Below, piece after piece: positions 51,517 through 62,339 of a DNA stretch of 64,000 nt. The notes under the pieces were generated by a model. It was not told the DNA's origin and searched no databases. It saw only the letters and a program-made list of their open reading frames with translations. The stretch is from Leucobacter sp. PH1c (GTDB lineage: Bacteria; Actinomycetota; Actinomycetes; Actinomycetales; Microbacteriaceae). Numbering within the stretch: position 1 is the stretch's first letter; every line of letters starts with the position of its first letter. The DNA lies in contig NZ_AYMV01000011.1 of NCBI RefSeq assembly GCF_000633415.1, positions 56,656-120,655 of the forward strand, given 5' to 3'. Made by a program: the position numbers and the translations under genes.

Positions 51517-52427
51517 TGCTCTACGCGCAGACCACGCCGGCCGAGAAGCGGCGGCGGTTCCGGGAGCGGCTCGCGAGCGGCGAGCTGCTCCGTTTCCCCG
51601 GAGCGTTCAACCCGCTCTCCGCGCGGCTGATCGAGCGCAAGGGCTTCGACGGCGTCTACATCTCGGGCGCTGTGCTCTCCGCGGATCTCGGGCTGCCCGA
51701 CATCGGGCTCACGACGCTCACCGAGGTCGCCGGCCGCGCGCAGCAGATCGCCCGGATGACGGAGCTGCCCGCGCTCGTCGACGCCGACACGGGCTTCGGC
51801 GAACCGATGAACGTCGCGCGCACGATCCAGACGCTCGAGGACGCCGGGCTTGCGGGTGCGCACATCGAGGATCAGGTCAACCCGAAGCGCTGCGGGCACC
51901 TCGACGGGAAGACCGTCGTCGATGAGGCGACCGCGCTCAAGCGGATCCGCGCGGCCGTCGACGCGCGGCGGGATCCGGATTTCCTCGTGATGGCCCGCAC
52001 CGACATCCGCGCCACCGCTCCCGGCGCGGCCGGGCTCGCCGCCGCCGTCGACCGCGCCCGAGCGCTCGTCGAAGCGGGCGCCGACGCGATCTTCCCCGAG
52101 GCCATGCGCACGCTCGCCGAGTTTGAGGCGGTGCGCAGCGCGGTCGACGTGCCGATCCTCGCCAACATGACCGAGTTCGGCAAGAGCGAGCTGTTCAGCG
52201 TGCGCCAGCTCGCGGACGTGGGGGTGAACCTCGTGATCTGGCCGGTGTCGATGCTGCGGATCGCGATGGGGGCGACCGATCGCGCGCTCGACGCGCTGAT
52301 CTCCGAGGGCCACCTCACGGGAAAACTCGACGAGATGCAGCACCGCGCCGAGCTCTACGAGCTCGTCGACTACGAGGCGTACACGCGCTTCGACACGAGC
52401 GTGTTCAACTTCGAGGTGGAGCGCTAA
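51516..52427 (+). CDS. prpB: 2-methylisocitrate lyase
   Basis: The 303-residue protein belongs to the isocitrate-lyase/PEP-mutase superfamily. It has FPGAFNPLSARLIERKGFDG, a metal-binding DADTGFGEPMNV, HIEDQVNPKRCGHLDGK with the KRCGH active-site loop, and ARTDIRA. It splits 2-methylisocitrate into pyruvate and succinate. It is translationally coupled to prpD and followed by prpC. Confidence 0.96.
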   Translation: MLYAQTTPAEKRRRFRERLASGELLRFPGAFNPLSARLIERKGFDGVYISGAVLSADLGLPDIGLTTLTEVAGRAQQIARMTELPALVDADTGFGEPMNVARTIQTLEDAGLAGAHIEDQVNPKRCGHLDGKTVVDEATALKRIRAAVDARRDPDFLVMARTDIRATAPGAAGLAAAVDRARALVEAGADAIFPEAMRTLAEFEAVRSAVDVPILANMTEFGKSELFSVRQLADVGVNLVIWPVSMLRIAMGATDRALDALISEGHLTGKLDEMQHRAELYELVDYEAYTRFDTSVFNFEVER

Positions 52428-52475
52428 CGCCCCTCGCCGACGGGCACCACCGACACTCTTCGCAAAGGAGCGATC

Positions 52476-53600
52476 ATGTCTGACACGGAAATCAAGAAGG
52501 GCCTCGCCGGGGTCGTCGTCGATGAGACGGCGATCTCGAAGGTCTCGCCCGACACGAACAGCCTGCTCTACCGGGGGTATCCGGTGCAGGAGCTCGCCGC
52601 GACGCAGCCGTTCGAGGCCGTCGCGCATCTCCTCTGGCACGGCGAGCTGCCCGATGCGCGGGAGCTCGCCGCGTTCGAGGAGCGTGAGCGCGCCCTCCGC
52701 GCGCTCGACCCGCGGACGCTCGCGCTGCTCGAGACCATGCCGAACGACGCGCACCCCATGGACCTCGTGCGCACGGCGGTGAGCCAGCTCGGCGCCTGCG
52801 ACGAGACGCTCCACCTGCCGGACGGGTGGACGGACCCTGCCCTGGGCCTCGTGCGCGCCGAGCGCCTGTTCGCCCAGCTCCCGGCCGTCGTCGCCGCGGT
52901 GCAGCGGCGGCGGCGCGGGCTCCCGCTGATCGCTCCGCGCGACGATCTCGACTACGCGAGCAACTTCCTCTGGATGTGCTTCGGAGAGCTGCCCTCGCCG
53001 GCCGCGGTCGACGTCTTCCGGATCTCCCTCGTGCTCTACGCGGAGCACTCCTTCAACGCCTCGACGTTCACCGCCCGAGTGATCGCGTCGACGACCTCGG
53101 ACATGTACTCCGCCGTGGTGGGCGCGATCGGCGCGCTGAAGGGGCCGCTGCACGGCGGCGCGAACGAGGCCGTCATGCACGTCCTCGCGGAGATCGGCAG
53201 CGCGGACAACGTCGTGCCCTGGCTCGACGCGGCGCTCGCCGCGAAGCGCAAGATCATGGGCTTCGGGCATCGCGTGTACAAGCACGGCGACTCTCGGGTG
53301 CCGACGATGGACGCCGCGCTCCAGGTGCTCTTCGCGGAGTCCGGTCGCTCCGATCTCGCCGAGCTCACGGCGACCCTCGAGCGCGAGTTCGTCGCGCGCA
53401 CCGGGATCTGCCCGAACCTCGACTACCCGTCGGGACCGGCCTACCACCTGCTCGGCTTCGACACGGAGATCTTCACGCCGTTGTTCGTCGCGTCTCGGGT
53501 CACGGGGTGGACCGCGCACATCATGGAGCAGGCGGCCGCGAACGCGCTGATCCGGCCCCTCTCCGCGTACTCCGGAGTGGGGGAGCGGCACGTGCCGTGA
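52476..53600 (+). CDS. prpC: 2-methylcitrate synthase
   Basis: The 374-residue protein belongs to the citrate synthase family in its short type. Catalytic regions are LHGGANEAVMHVL, FGHRVYKHGDSRV and CPNLDYPSGPAYHLLGF. The start ILKKGLAGVVVDETAISKV-like segment (KKGLAGVVVDETAISK) is typical of methylcitrate synthases. It joins propionyl-CoA to oxaloacetate. It has a strong CAAAGGAG ribosome binding site. A second, longer citrate synthase is encoded at 60217. Confidence 0.94.
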   Translation: MSDTEIKKGLAGVVVDETAISKVSPDTNSLLYRGYPVQELAATQPFEAVAHLLWHGELPDARELAAFEERERALRALDPRTLALLETMPNDAHPMDLVRTAVSQLGACDETLHLPDGWTDPALGLVRAERLFAQLPAVVAAVQRRRRGLPLIAPRDDLDYASNFLWMCFGELPSPAAVDVFRISLVLYAEHSFNASTFTARVIASTTSDMYSAVVGAIGALKGPLHGGANEAVMHVLAEIGSADNVVPWLDAALAAKRKIMGFGHRVYKHGDSRVPTMDAALQVLFAESGRSDLAELTATLEREFVARTGICPNLDYPSGPAYHLLGFDTEIFTPLFVASRVTGWTAHIMEQAAANALIRPLSAYSGVGERHVP

Positions 53601-53730
53601 GCCGGTCCGCACGGCCGCGCTGCGCCCGGCTGTGCGGGGCTGCGCGGCGCGCACCGCGCGGAGCTTGTAGCGTGGGGACTCCACCCGGCGCGGGGTGACC
53701 GCGCACACGGTTCCGAGAGAAGGCGACACC

Positions 53731-54531
53731 ATGACGCAGACAGCGATGCCCGAGAACGCAGACGACCGCACCGTGCTCACCGAGGTCCGGGGCCGGGTGG
53801 GCTGGATCACCCTGCACCGCCCGGCCGCGCTCAACGCGCTGAACGGTCGGCTCGTGGGCGAGCTCATCGCCGCCGCGCTCGAGTTCGACGCCTCGCCCGA
53901 GATCGGCTGCATCGTGATCACCGGCTCCGAGCGCGCATTTGCGGCCGGAGCGGACATCAAGGAGATGGCCGAGCTCGGCTTCTCCGACATGTTCCTGAAC
54001 AGTGCGTTCCCGAGCTGGGAGGGCTTCGAGCGGATGCGCACCCCCGTCGTCGCCGCGGTCTCCGGCTTCGCGCTCGGCGGCGGCTGCGAGCTCGCCATGA
54101 TGTGCGACATCATCCTCGCGGCGGAATCGGCCAAGTTCGGCCAGCCCGAGATCAACCTGGGCGTGCTCCCCGGCTTCGGGGGCTCGCAGCGCCTGCCGCG
54201 CGCGATCGGGAAGGCGAAGGCCGCGGAACTCGTGCTCACGGGCCGGATGATGGGGGCCGAGGAAGCCGAGCGCTCGGGACTCGTCTCGCGCGTGGTACCG
54301 ACCGAGGAGCTGCTCGCCGAGACCGAGCAGCTCGCCGCGACGATCGCCAGCAAGTCGCTGCCCGCCCTGTACGCGGCGAAGAACGCGCTCCAGGCGGCGC
54401 AGGAGGTTCCGCTCTCGGAGGGGCTGCGACTCGAGCGGCTCGCGTTCGCCGCGGCCTTCGCGACGGCGGACCAGAAGGAGGGCATGCGCGCGTTCACGGA
54501 GAAGCGCGACGCGGAGTTCACCCACCGCTAA
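53731..54531 (+). CDS. Enoyl-CoA hydratase
   Basis: The 266-residue protein is of the crotonase superfamily. The oxyanion-hole segments are [17 protein letters not shown] and [17 protein letters not shown], and both catalytic glutamates are in place (about [20 protein letters not shown]). It hydrates enoyl-CoA in fatty-acid or branched-chain amino-acid breakdown, which can yield propionyl-CoA for the preceding genes. I chose ATG 53731, which has GAGAGAAGG upstream; a GTG at 53695 would add 12 residues. Confidence 0.9.
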   Translation: MTQTAMPENADDRTVLTEVRGRVGWITLHRPAALNALNGRLVGELIAAALEFDASPEIGCIVITGSERAFAAGADIKEMAELGFSDMFLNSAFPSWEGFERMRTPVVAAVSGFALGGGCELAMMCDIILAAESAKFGQPEINLGVLPGFGGSQRLPRAIGKAKAAELVLTGRMMGAEEAERSGLVSRVVPTEELLAETEQLAATIASKSLPALYAAKNALQAAQEVPLSEGLRLERLAFAAAFATADQKEGMRAFTEKRDAEFTHR

Positions 54532-54632
54532 CCGGGACACCGGCGCCGCCCGCCACGGCCGCCCTGTGGAACGGCGCCGCGTGCGCCGCCCGAAGTGCCA
54601 GAATAGGGGGAGCGCAATCGGAAGGAGCGTCG

Positions 54633-55682
54633 ATGACGTACAGCGTGGCGGTAGCGGGGGCATCCGGGTATGCCGGGGGTGAGATCCTGCGACTGCTCGC
54701 CGGGCATCCCGAGTTCGAGGTGCGCACGGTCACCGGCCACTCCACCGCCGGGCAGCCGCTCATCGCGTCACAGCCGCACCTGCGCTCCCTCGCGCACCTC
54801 ACGCTCCAGGCCACGACCCCCGAAGTGCTCGACGGCCACGACATCGTCTTCTTCGCGCTCCCGCACGGCGCGTCCGGTGCGCTCACGGCGCAGCTGCGCG
54901 ACGTGCGCCTCGCCGTCGACTGCGGCGCGGACCACCGCCTCACGAGTGCGGAGGACTGGGCGGCGTTCTACGGCGGCGAGCACCACGAACCCTGGACGTA
55001 CGGGGTCCCCGAGCTCCTCGTCGCGGGGCAGGGGAAGCAGCGGGCCGCGCTCGTCGGGGCGACGCGCATCGCCGCTCCCGGCTGCAACGCGTCCACCGTG
55101 GCGCTCTCGCTCGCGCCGGGCATCGCCGCCGGCGTGATCGAGGCAGCCGACATCGTCTCCGTCCTCGCGGTCGGCCCCTCCGGCGCGGGCAAGGCGGCGA
55201 AGACCCACCTGCTCGGCGCCGAGCTCATGGGCACGGCGAACCCCTACGCCGTGGGCGGCACGCATCGGCACATCCCGGAGATCCAGCAGGCGCTGCGCGG
55301 CGCGGGCGCGCGCACGGCGGTGAGCCTGAGCTTCACTCCCGTGCTCGTGCCGATGAGCCGGGGTATCCTCGCCACCTCGACCGCGCGGATCGCTCCCGGC
55401 GTCACGGCGGCTGAGGTCCGGAGCGCCTGGGAGGACGCCTACGCGGAGGAGACGTTCGTGCACCTGCTCCCCGAGGGGACGTTCCCCCGCACGGCCGACG
55501 CGCTCGGGGCGAACACCTGCCTCATGGGCCTCGCTATCGATGAGGCGGCGGGCCGCGTCGTCGTGGTCGCCGCGCTCGACAACCTCGCGAAGGGCACGGC
55601 GGGAGCCGCGATCCAGTCCGCCAACATCGCGCTCGGACTGCCCGAGGCGACCGGGCTGAGCGTCGACGGCGTCGCTCCCTGA
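54633..55682 (+). CDS. argC: N-acetyl-gamma-glutamyl-phosphate reductase
   Basis: The 349-residue protein has the NADPH motif [20 protein letters not shown], the catalytic cysteine in [15 protein letters not shown], and the substrate segment [15 protein letters not shown]. It reduces N-acetylglutamyl phosphate in arginine synthesis. ATG 54633 follows GAAGGAG, and a TAGGGG hexamer at 54604 may be the promoter of the argCJB run. Confidence 0.97.
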   Translation: MTYSVAVAGASGYAGGEILRLLAGHPEFEVRTVTGHSTAGQPLIASQPHLRSLAHLTLQATTPEVLDGHDIVFFALPHGASGALTAQLRDVRLAVDCGADHRLTSAEDWAAFYGGEHHEPWTYGVPELLVAGQGKQRAALVGATRIAAPGCNASTVALSLAPGIAAGVIEAADIVSVLAVGPSGAGKAAKTHLLGAELMGTANPYAVGGTHRHIPEIQQALRGAGARTAVSLSFTPVLVPMSRGILATSTARIAPGVTAAEVRSAWEDAYAEETFVHLLPEGTFPRTADALGANTCLMGLAIDEAAGRVVVVAALDNLAKGTAGAAIQSANIALGLPEATGLSVDGVAP

Positions 55683-55781
55683 CCCCGGCGCGGAGCCGGG
55701 CGCGACCCGTCGCGCGCGCCGCGCCACCACCCGACTTGCACACCCCACGATCCGCCGCGTTCGCGGCACCAAGGAGACACC

Positions 55782-56942
55782 GTGACCGTCACCACCCCAG
55801 CTGGCTTCCGCTCCGCAGGCATTGCGGTCGGCCTGAAGAGCACGGGCAAGCCCGACCTCGCGCTCGTCGTGAACGACGGGCCGGCTCCCGCGAGCGCGGT
55901 CGTGTTCACGAGCAACCGCGCGCAGGCGAACCCGATCCTCTGGAGCCGCACGGTCGCGGAGAACGGCGCCGCGCGCGCCATCATCCTGAACTCGGGCGGC
56001 GCGAACTGCTTCACGGGCGACTTCGGGTACGACACCACCCGCCTCACGGCGGAGGCCGTTGCCGCGGCGCTCGGGGAGCCCGAGGCGGCCGATCGCGTGC
56101 TCGTCTGCTCCACGGGCCTCATCGGCACGGGCGATCAGGTCTTCCGCGACAAGATCGTCGGCAACGTGCCCGCGCTCGTCGCGCAGCTGAGCGCCGACGA
56201 CACGACGGCGCCCGCCGCGATCCTCACGACCGACTCGGTGGAGAAGACGGCCGTGCACGAGGGCGCGGGCTGGTCGATCGGCGCCATGGCGAAGGGCGCG
56301 GGCATGCTCGCCCCCGGCCTCGCCACGATGCTCGTCGTGATCACGACTGATGCGGCGCTCGACGAGGCGGCGCTCGATCGGGCGCTGCGCGCCGCGACCG
56401 CGCCGAGCTTCGACCGACTCGACTCGGACGGCTGCATGTCGACCAACGACCAGGTCACGCTGCTCACGAGCGGCGCCTCCGGCGTCACGCCCGACGAGGC
56501 GGAGTTCACCGCGGCGCTCGTGGCCGTCTGCGACGATCTCGCCGCGCAGCTGCAGGCCGACGCGGAGGGGGCGAGCCACGACATCGACATCGAGGTGCGC
56601 GGCGCCGCGAGCGAGGCGGACGCCGTTGAGGTGGGCCGCTCCGTCGCCCGCAACAACCTCTTCAAGGCCGCGATCTTCGGCAACGACCCGAACTGGGGGC
56701 GCGTGCTCGCGGCGATCGGCACCACCGATGCCGTGTTCGACCCGTACCAGGTGGACGTCGCGTTCAACGGCGTGCGCCTCTGCCACGCGGGAGCACCGGA
56801 CCGCCCCGTGACCGACTGCGACCTGACCCCGCGCCGCACGCACGTCGAGATCGACCTCTTCGCTGGCGCGTACTCCGCGACCATCCGCACGAACGATCTC
56901 ACGCACGACTACGTGCACGAGAACAGCGCGTACTCGAGCTAG
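55782..56942 (+). CDS. argJ: Bifunctional glutamate N-acetyltransferase/amino-acid acetyltransferase
   Basis: The 386-residue protein has the self-cleavage site before the nucleophilic Thr in MLAPGLATMLVVITTDA (about residue 185), together with GVTTPAGFRSAGIAVG-like start and NSGGANCFTGDFG. The chain splits into alpha and beta subunits. It recycles the acetyl group of N-acetylornithine onto glutamate. The start is GTG 55782, with CAAGGAGACAC just upstream. Confidence 0.96.
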   Translation: MTVTTPAGFRSAGIAVGLKSTGKPDLALVVNDGPAPASAVVFTSNRAQANPILWSRTVAENGAARAIILNSGGANCFTGDFGYDTTRLTAEAVAAALGEPEAADRVLVCSTGLIGTGDQVFRDKIVGNVPALVAQLSADDTTAPAAILTTDSVEKTAVHEGAGWSIGAMAKGAGMLAPGLATMLVVITTDAALDEAALDRALRAATAPSFDRLDSDGCMSTNDQVTLLTSGASGVTPDEAEFTAALVAVCDDLAAQLQADAEGASHDIDIEVRGAASEADAVEVGRSVARNNLFKAAIFGNDPNWGRVLAAIGTTDAVFDPYQVDVAFNGVRLCHAGAPDRPVTDCDLTPRRTHVEIDLFAGAYSATIRTNDLTHDYVHENSAYSS

Positions 56943-56951
56943 GGGCCCGCG

Positions 56952-57872
56952 ATGACGACGACCGTGGGGCCCATGGCCCACACCGAGGCGGCTGAGAAGG
57001 CCCGCGTGCTCATCGAGTCGCTGCCGTGGCTCAAGAAGTTCCGCGACGCGATCATGGTGATCAAGTTCGGCGGAAACGCGATGATCGACGATGCGCTGCT
57101 CGCGGCCTTCGCCGAGGACGTGGTGTACCTCCGCCACACGGGCATCCGCCCCGTCGTGGTGCACGGCGGAGGGCCGCAGATCAACGCGATGCTCGCGCGC
57201 CTCGGCATCGAGAGCGAGTTCAAGGGCGGCTACCGCGTCACCACCCCCGAGACGATGGATGTGGTGCGGATGGTTCTCACGGGCAAGGTGAACCCCGAGC
57301 TCGTCGACGAGATCAACGCGCACGGGCCGCTCGCCGCGGGCACCACGGGGGAGGACGCCGGCCTGTTCGTCGGCCGCCGCCGGCCCCCGATCGAGGTGGA
57401 CGGCGAGTTCGTCGACCTCGGGCTCGTCGGCGACGTGGTCGATGTGCGGGTCGAGCCCGTGCTCGCGCTGCTCGAGGCGGGGCTCATCCCCGTCGTCTCC
57501 TCCATCGCCCCCGACGCGGATCGCCCGGGCGACTCGCTCAACGTGAACGCCGACGCCGCGGCCGGCGCGCTCGCCGCAGCGCTGGGCGCGGAGAAGCTTG
57601 TCATCCTCACCGACGTCGCCGGGCTCTATGCGAACTGGCCCGACCGCGACTCGCTCGTGTCCTCCATCACCGCGGCCGAGCTCGAGGAGATGCTGCCCTC
57701 GCTCGAATCCGGCATGATCCCGAAGATGCGGGCCTGCCTCGACGCCGTGCGCGGCGGGGTCTCGAAAGCCGCGATCATCGACGGCCGCGAGCCGCACTCC
57801 GTGCTGCTCGAGATCTTCACCGAGCGGGGGATCGGTACTGAGGTGACCCCCGACGACGCGCCCGCGGAGTAG
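56952..57872 (+). CDS. argB: Acetylglutamate kinase
   Basis: The 306-residue amino-acid kinase has [34 protein letters not shown] and [19 protein letters not shown]. The N-terminal helix before the kinase domain ([17 protein letters not shown]) is the feature found in arginine-inhibited, hexameric forms, so feedback inhibition by arginine is likely. It starts 9 nt after argJ. The usual next gene, argD, is missing here. Confidence 0.96.
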   Translation: MTTTVGPMAHTEAAEKARVLIESLPWLKKFRDAIMVIKFGGNAMIDDALLAAFAEDVVYLRHTGIRPVVVHGGGPQINAMLARLGIESEFKGGYRVTTPETMDVVRMVLTGKVNPELVDEINAHGPLAAGTTGEDAGLFVGRRRPPIEVDGEFVDLGLVGDVVDVRVEPVLALLEAGLIPVVSSIAPDADRPGDSLNVNADAAAGALAAALGAEKLVILTDVAGLYANWPDRDSLVSSITAAELEEMLPSLESGMIPKMRACLDAVRGGVSKAAIIDGREPHSVLLEIFTERGIGTEVTPDDAPAE

Positions 57873-57874
57873 CC

Positions 57875-58453
57875 GTGCAGCGAGGAGCCCCGGTCCGACG
57901 CGGGCTCCTCGCCGAGGCCGCCCCGCTCCCGCGGTCGTGCCGCCCGCTCCTCGCGTTCGGCGCCGCCGTCGGCGCGGCGCTCGCCGCGGCGCGCGAGGAA
58001 CCGCTCGGCGCCGTACTCGCGCTCGCCTCCTACGGCGCCTGGAGCGCGTGGCTCTGCGCGAGCGACGTGCGGGAGCGACGGCTCCCCAACGCCGTGCTGC
58101 TCGGCGCCCTCTGCACGTCGATCCTGCCCCTCGCGGCGCTCCGGGCGAGCACGGCGGGGGACCAGCGGGCGGGCCTCGCGCTCGGCGTCGCCGGCGCCGT
58201 CGCGCTCTGCGGCGGCGCCCTGTGGGCCATCGCTCCGGGCGGGCTCGGTGCCGGTGATGCGAAGCTCGCGCCGCTCGCCGCGGCCGGCGCGGTACTCGGG
58301 GGCGCCGAAGCCGCGCTGCTCCGCTTCGCGCTCGCCCTGTGCGCAGGACTCCTCATCGCGGGCGCGGCGACCCGGCTGCGGGGGCGCGCGACATTCGCGC
58401 TCGGCCCCGTGCTCCTCGCGGCGAGCTGGACCGCGCTGCTGCCCGCGGGCTGA
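57875..58453 (+). CDS. Orphan A24 prepilin-peptidase-like membrane protein
   Basis: The 192-residue protein has about six membrane helices and the two aspartate motifs of type IV prepilin peptidases: [18 protein letters not shown] and [16 protein letters not shown] (GxGD-like). The N-terminal methyltransferase domain of PilD is absent. No pilin or secretion genes are nearby. It starts at GTG 57875, 2 nt after argB, so it appears to be on the arg transcript. The substrate is unknown. Confidence 0.8.
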   Translation: MQRGAPVRRGLLAEAAPLPRSCRPLLAFGAAVGAALAAAREEPLGAVLALASYGAWSAWLCASDVRERRLPNAVLLGALCTSILPLAALRASTAGDQRAGLALGVAGAVALCGGALWAIAPGGLGAGDAKLAPLAAAGAVLGGAEAALLRFALALCAGLLIAGAATRLRGRATFALGPVLLAASWTALLPAG

Positions 58454-58579
58454 GGCAGCGGCGGCGCGAGGCCGCGACGGCGTGCGGCCGCGACGGGCCG
58501 AGACGCGGCGGACGCGCCGGTGTCGACCGCGGCGGACGCGCCCGCGGTGCGCGGGCAGGAGCATCCCATCGGGCAGCGG

Positions 58580-58585
58580 TAGACT
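58580..58585 (+). promoter_or_regulatory. -10 hexamer TAGACT for fdxA
   Basis: TAGACT lies 38 nt before the fdxA GTG. An AAAGGGGG ribosome binding site intervenes, so this transcript has a short leader. Confidence 0.45.
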
Positions 58586-58623
58586 GGAGCCGTTCTTCGG
58601 AGTGCCTAGTGAAAGGGGGCGAC

Positions 58624-58944
58624 GTGACCTACGTCATCGCTCTGCCGTGCGTCGATGTCAAGGATCGCGCCTGCGTGGACGAGTGTCCCGTCGACTGCAT
58701 CTACGAGGGCGAGCGCATGCTCTACATCCACCCGGATGAGTGCGTCGACTGCGGCGCGTGCGAGCCCGTGTGCCCCGTCGAGGCCATCTACTACGAGGAC
58801 GACCTCCCGAGCGAGTGGTCCGACTACTACAAGGCGAACGTCGAGTTCTTCGACGAGATCGGCTCGCCCGGCGGCGCCGCCAAGGTCGGCGTCTACGACT
58901 TCGATCACCCGATCATCGCGGCGCTCCCGCCGCAGGGCGAGTAG
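58624..58944 (+). CDS. fdxA: Seven-iron ferredoxin
   Basis: The 106-residue protein has the 3Fe-4S/4Fe-4S cysteine pattern of FdxA: a [20 protein letters not shown] segment and [20 protein letters not shown]. It carries electrons for P450s or other redox enzymes. I chose GTG 58624, which starts the conserved [10 protein letters not shown]. It lies directly before dapC, an association seen in many actinobacteria. Confidence 0.94.
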   Translation: MTYVIALPCVDVKDRACVDECPVDCIYEGERMLYIHPDECVDCGACEPVCPVEAIYYEDDLPSEWSDYYKANVEFFDEIGSPGGAAKVGVYDFDHPIIAALPPQGE

Positions 58945-58949
58945 CCCGC

Positions 58950-60050
58950 ATGCGGGGCCCGCTGCCCGACTATCCCTGGGACGCGATGGCGCCCTACGCC
59001 GCGGAGGCCGCGCGTCACCCCGAGGGCGCGCTGAACCTCTCCGTCGGCTCGCCCGTCGACCCGAGCCCGGCCGGCGTCCGCGACGCGCTCGCGAGCGCGA
59101 CCGACGCGCACGCCTACCCCGCGACGGCCGGCACGCCCCGCCTGCGCGAGGCGATCGCCGAGTGGTACGCGCGCCGGCGCGGCGTCCGCGTCGCGCCCGA
59201 GGCCGTGCTGCCCACGGTCGGCTCGAAGGAGCTCGTCGCGCTCTTGCCGTTCCTGCTCGGCATCGGCGCGGGCGAGGCGGTCGTCTTCCCGCGCATCGCC
59301 TACCCGAGCTACGCGATGGGCGCAGCCCTCGTCGGCGCCGACGCGATCGCCGCTGACGACCCCGCCGACTGGCCCGAGCACACGCGCCTCGTGTGGGTGA
59401 ACTCGCCGTCGAACCCCGACGGCCGCGTGCTCGACGCGGCGCGCCTTCGCGCAGCGGTCGAGCGGGCCCGCGAGCTCGGCGCCGTGATCGCGGGCGACGA
59501 GTGCTACGCCGAGTTCGGCTGGGACGCGCCCTGGGACGCCGAGCGGATCCCCTCGGTGCTCGACCCCGAGGTGGTCGGCGACGACCATCGCGACGTGCTC
59601 AGCGTGTACTCGCTGAGCAAGCAGTCGAACCTCGCCGGGTACCGCGCGGCATTCCTCGCGGGCGATCCCGCGCTCGTGGAGCGCCTCCTCACGGTGCGCA
59701 AGCACGCCGGGCTCATGCTCCCGGCCCCCGTGCAGGCCGCCATGATCGCGGCGCTCGCCGATGAGACGCACGTCGATGCCCAGCGCGAACGCTACCGCGC
59801 CCGCCGTGAGGTGCTGCGCCCCGCGCTCGAGTCCGCGGGCTTCCGCGTCGAGGGGAGCGAGGCCGGGCTGTACCTCTGGGCCACGCGCGGCGCCGATGCG
59901 TGGGAGAGCGTCGCCGAGTTCGCGAAGCTCGGCATCGTGGTGGGACCGGGCCACTTCTACGGCGACCACTCGCCGCAGCATGTGCGGTTGGCCCTCACCG
60001 CGAGCGACGCCGATATCGCGGCGGCGGCGGGCCGGATCCGCGGCGCCTGA
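58950..60050 (+). CDS. dapC: N-succinyldiaminopimelate aminotransferase
   Basis: The 366-residue PLP aminotransferase starts RGPLPDYPWDAMAPYAAEA, typical of actinobacterial DapC. It has WVNSPSNPDGRVLD, a GDECYAEFGW segment and the Schiff-base lysine in YSLSKQSNLAGYRAAFLA. It makes N-succinyl-LL-diaminopimelate in lysine and cell-wall synthesis. The ATG is 5 nt after fdxA. Related aminotransferases can share activity with ArgD, but I see no direct evidence for that here. Confidence 0.92.
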   Translation: MRGPLPDYPWDAMAPYAAEAARHPEGALNLSVGSPVDPSPAGVRDALASATDAHAYPATAGTPRLREAIAEWYARRRGVRVAPEAVLPTVGSKELVALLPFLLGIGAGEAVVFPRIAYPSYAMGAALVGADAIAADDPADWPEHTRLVWVNSPSNPDGRVLDAARLRAAVERARELGAVIAGDECYAEFGWDAPWDAERIPSVLDPEVVGDDHRDVLSVYSLSKQSNLAGYRAAFLAGDPALVERLLTVRKHAGLMLPAPVQAAMIAALADETHVDAQRERYRARREVLRPALESAGFRVEGSEAGLYLWATRGADAWESVAEFAKLGIVVGPGHFYGDHSPQHVRLALTASDADIAAAAGRIRGA

Positions 60051-60149
60051 GCCGCGGGGTCCGACGAATCGACTTTTTGTTCGACGTCAAGATACTCTGA
60101 GGGGGTGCGCACGATCTTCGTCGCGCCACAGGGCTCCCGTTGGAGCCGA

Positions 60150-60155
60150 TAAGGT
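60150..60155 (+). promoter_or_regulatory. -10 hexamer TAAGGT upstream of gltA
   Basis: TAAGGT ends 6 nt before an ATG at 60162 that opens an 11-codon frame, and 61 nt before the gltA start. A second candidate -10 (GATACT, 60091-60096) follows TCGACGTCAA upstream. Confidence 0.5.
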
Positions 60156-60161
60156 GTAGGA

Positions 60162-60197
60162 ATGGCGGCGTCGCACCCGACGCCTCGTCACACATGA
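60162..60197 (+). CDS. Possible 11-residue leaderless leader peptide before gltA
   Basis: The frame ATG...TGA encodes MAASHPTPRHT. It starts exactly 6 nt after a TAAGGT hexamer, the same spacing seen at leaderless genes elsewhere in the window. It ends 19 nt before the gltA GTG. The peptide has no recognised family. It may be a chance frame, or it may act as a regulatory upstream ORF. Confidence 0.35.
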   Translation: MAASHPTPRHT

Positions 60198-60216
60198 GAC
60201 CCCACGAGGAGACGAC

Positions 60217-61515
<1,299 letters not shown>

Positions 61516-61517
61516 TT

Positions 61518-61547
61518 CCGCCCGTCCGGGGGAGGACTCCCGGGCGG
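61518..61547 (+). terminator. Possible terminator hairpin after gltA
   Basis: CCGCCCG (61518-61524) and CGGGCGG (61541-61547) can pair, with a further internal CCGGGGG/CTCCCGG-type pairing. There is no T-run, so intrinsic termination is uncertain. Confidence 0.35.
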
Positions 61548-61556
61548 TGCGATCGG

Positions 61557-61562
61557 TAGGGT
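61557..61562 (+). promoter_or_regulatory. -10 hexamer TAGGGT for the ABC ATPase gene
   Basis: TAGGGT ends 6 nt (GGTGGT) before the ATG at 61569. This is leaderless-type. Confidence 0.55.
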
Positions 61563-61568
61563 GGTGGT

Positions 61569-62339
61569 ATGGACACTGCCACCCTCCCGCCCGCGCTCGA
61601 GATCCGCGGGCTCGCCAAGCGCTTTGGCGAGAAGATCGCCGTCAACGGCATCTCGCTCACCATCCCGACCGGTTCCTGCTACGGGCTCGTCGGTCCGAAC
61701 GGTGCAGGCAAGACCACCACCCTGTCGATGGCCACGGGGCTCCTGCGCCCCGAGTTCGGGCAGGCGCTCATCCACGGCATCGACGTCTGGGCGCAGCCGA
61801 CGGAGGCGAAGCAGCTCGTCGGCGTGCTCGCCGACGGGGTGAAGCTCTTCGATCGCCTGACCGGTGAGCAGCTCATCACCTACAACGGCCTGCTCTCGGG
61901 GCTCGACGCGGAGACGGTCGCGCGGCGCTGCGCCGACCTGCTCACGATGCTCGATCTCACCGACGCGGGCAACACGCTCGTCGTCGACTACTCGGCGGGC
62001 ATGACGAAGAAGATCGCGCTCGCCTGCGCGCTCGTCCACGCCCCGCGGCTCCTGGTGCTCGACGAGCCGTTCGAGTCGGTGGATCCCGTCTCGGCCGCCA
62101 ACATCCGCGACATCCTGCAGGGCTTCGTGCGGGGCGGCGGCACGGTGATCGTGTCGAGCCACTCGATGGACCTCGTGCAGCGGATGTGCGATCACGTCGC
62201 CGTCATTGCCGCGGGCCGCGTGCTGGCCGCCGGCACGGTCGACGAGGTTCGCGGCAGCTCCACGCTCGAGGATCGTTTCGTCGAACTCGTCGGCGGCCGC
62301 CAGCACCTGGAGGGCCCGTCGTGGCTGAACCAGGCCTGA
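61569..62339 (+). CDS. ABC transporter ATP-binding protein
   Basis: The 256-residue protein has a complete ABC cassette: Walker A LVGPNGAGKTTTLSMATG (about residues 40-50), a signature DYSAGMTKKIALACAL with SAGM in place of SGGQ, Walker B RLLVLDEPFESVDPVS and the H-loop VIVSSHSMDLV. It powers the membrane partner encoded next, with which it overlaps by 19 nt. This ATPase/permease pair is an ABC-2-like exporter of unknown substrate. Confidence 0.92.
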   Translation: MDTATLPPALEIRGLAKRFGEKIAVNGISLTIPTGSCYGLVGPNGAGKTTTLSMATGLLRPEFGQALIHGIDVWAQPTEAKQLVGVLADGVKLFDRLTGEQLITYNGLLSGLDAETVARRCADLLTMLDLTDAGNTLVVDYSAGMTKKIALACALVHAPRLLVLDEPFESVDPVSAANIRDILQGFVRGGGTVIVSSHSMDLVQRMCDHVAVIAAGRVLAAGTVDEVRGSSTLEDRFVELVGGRQHLEGPSWLNQA

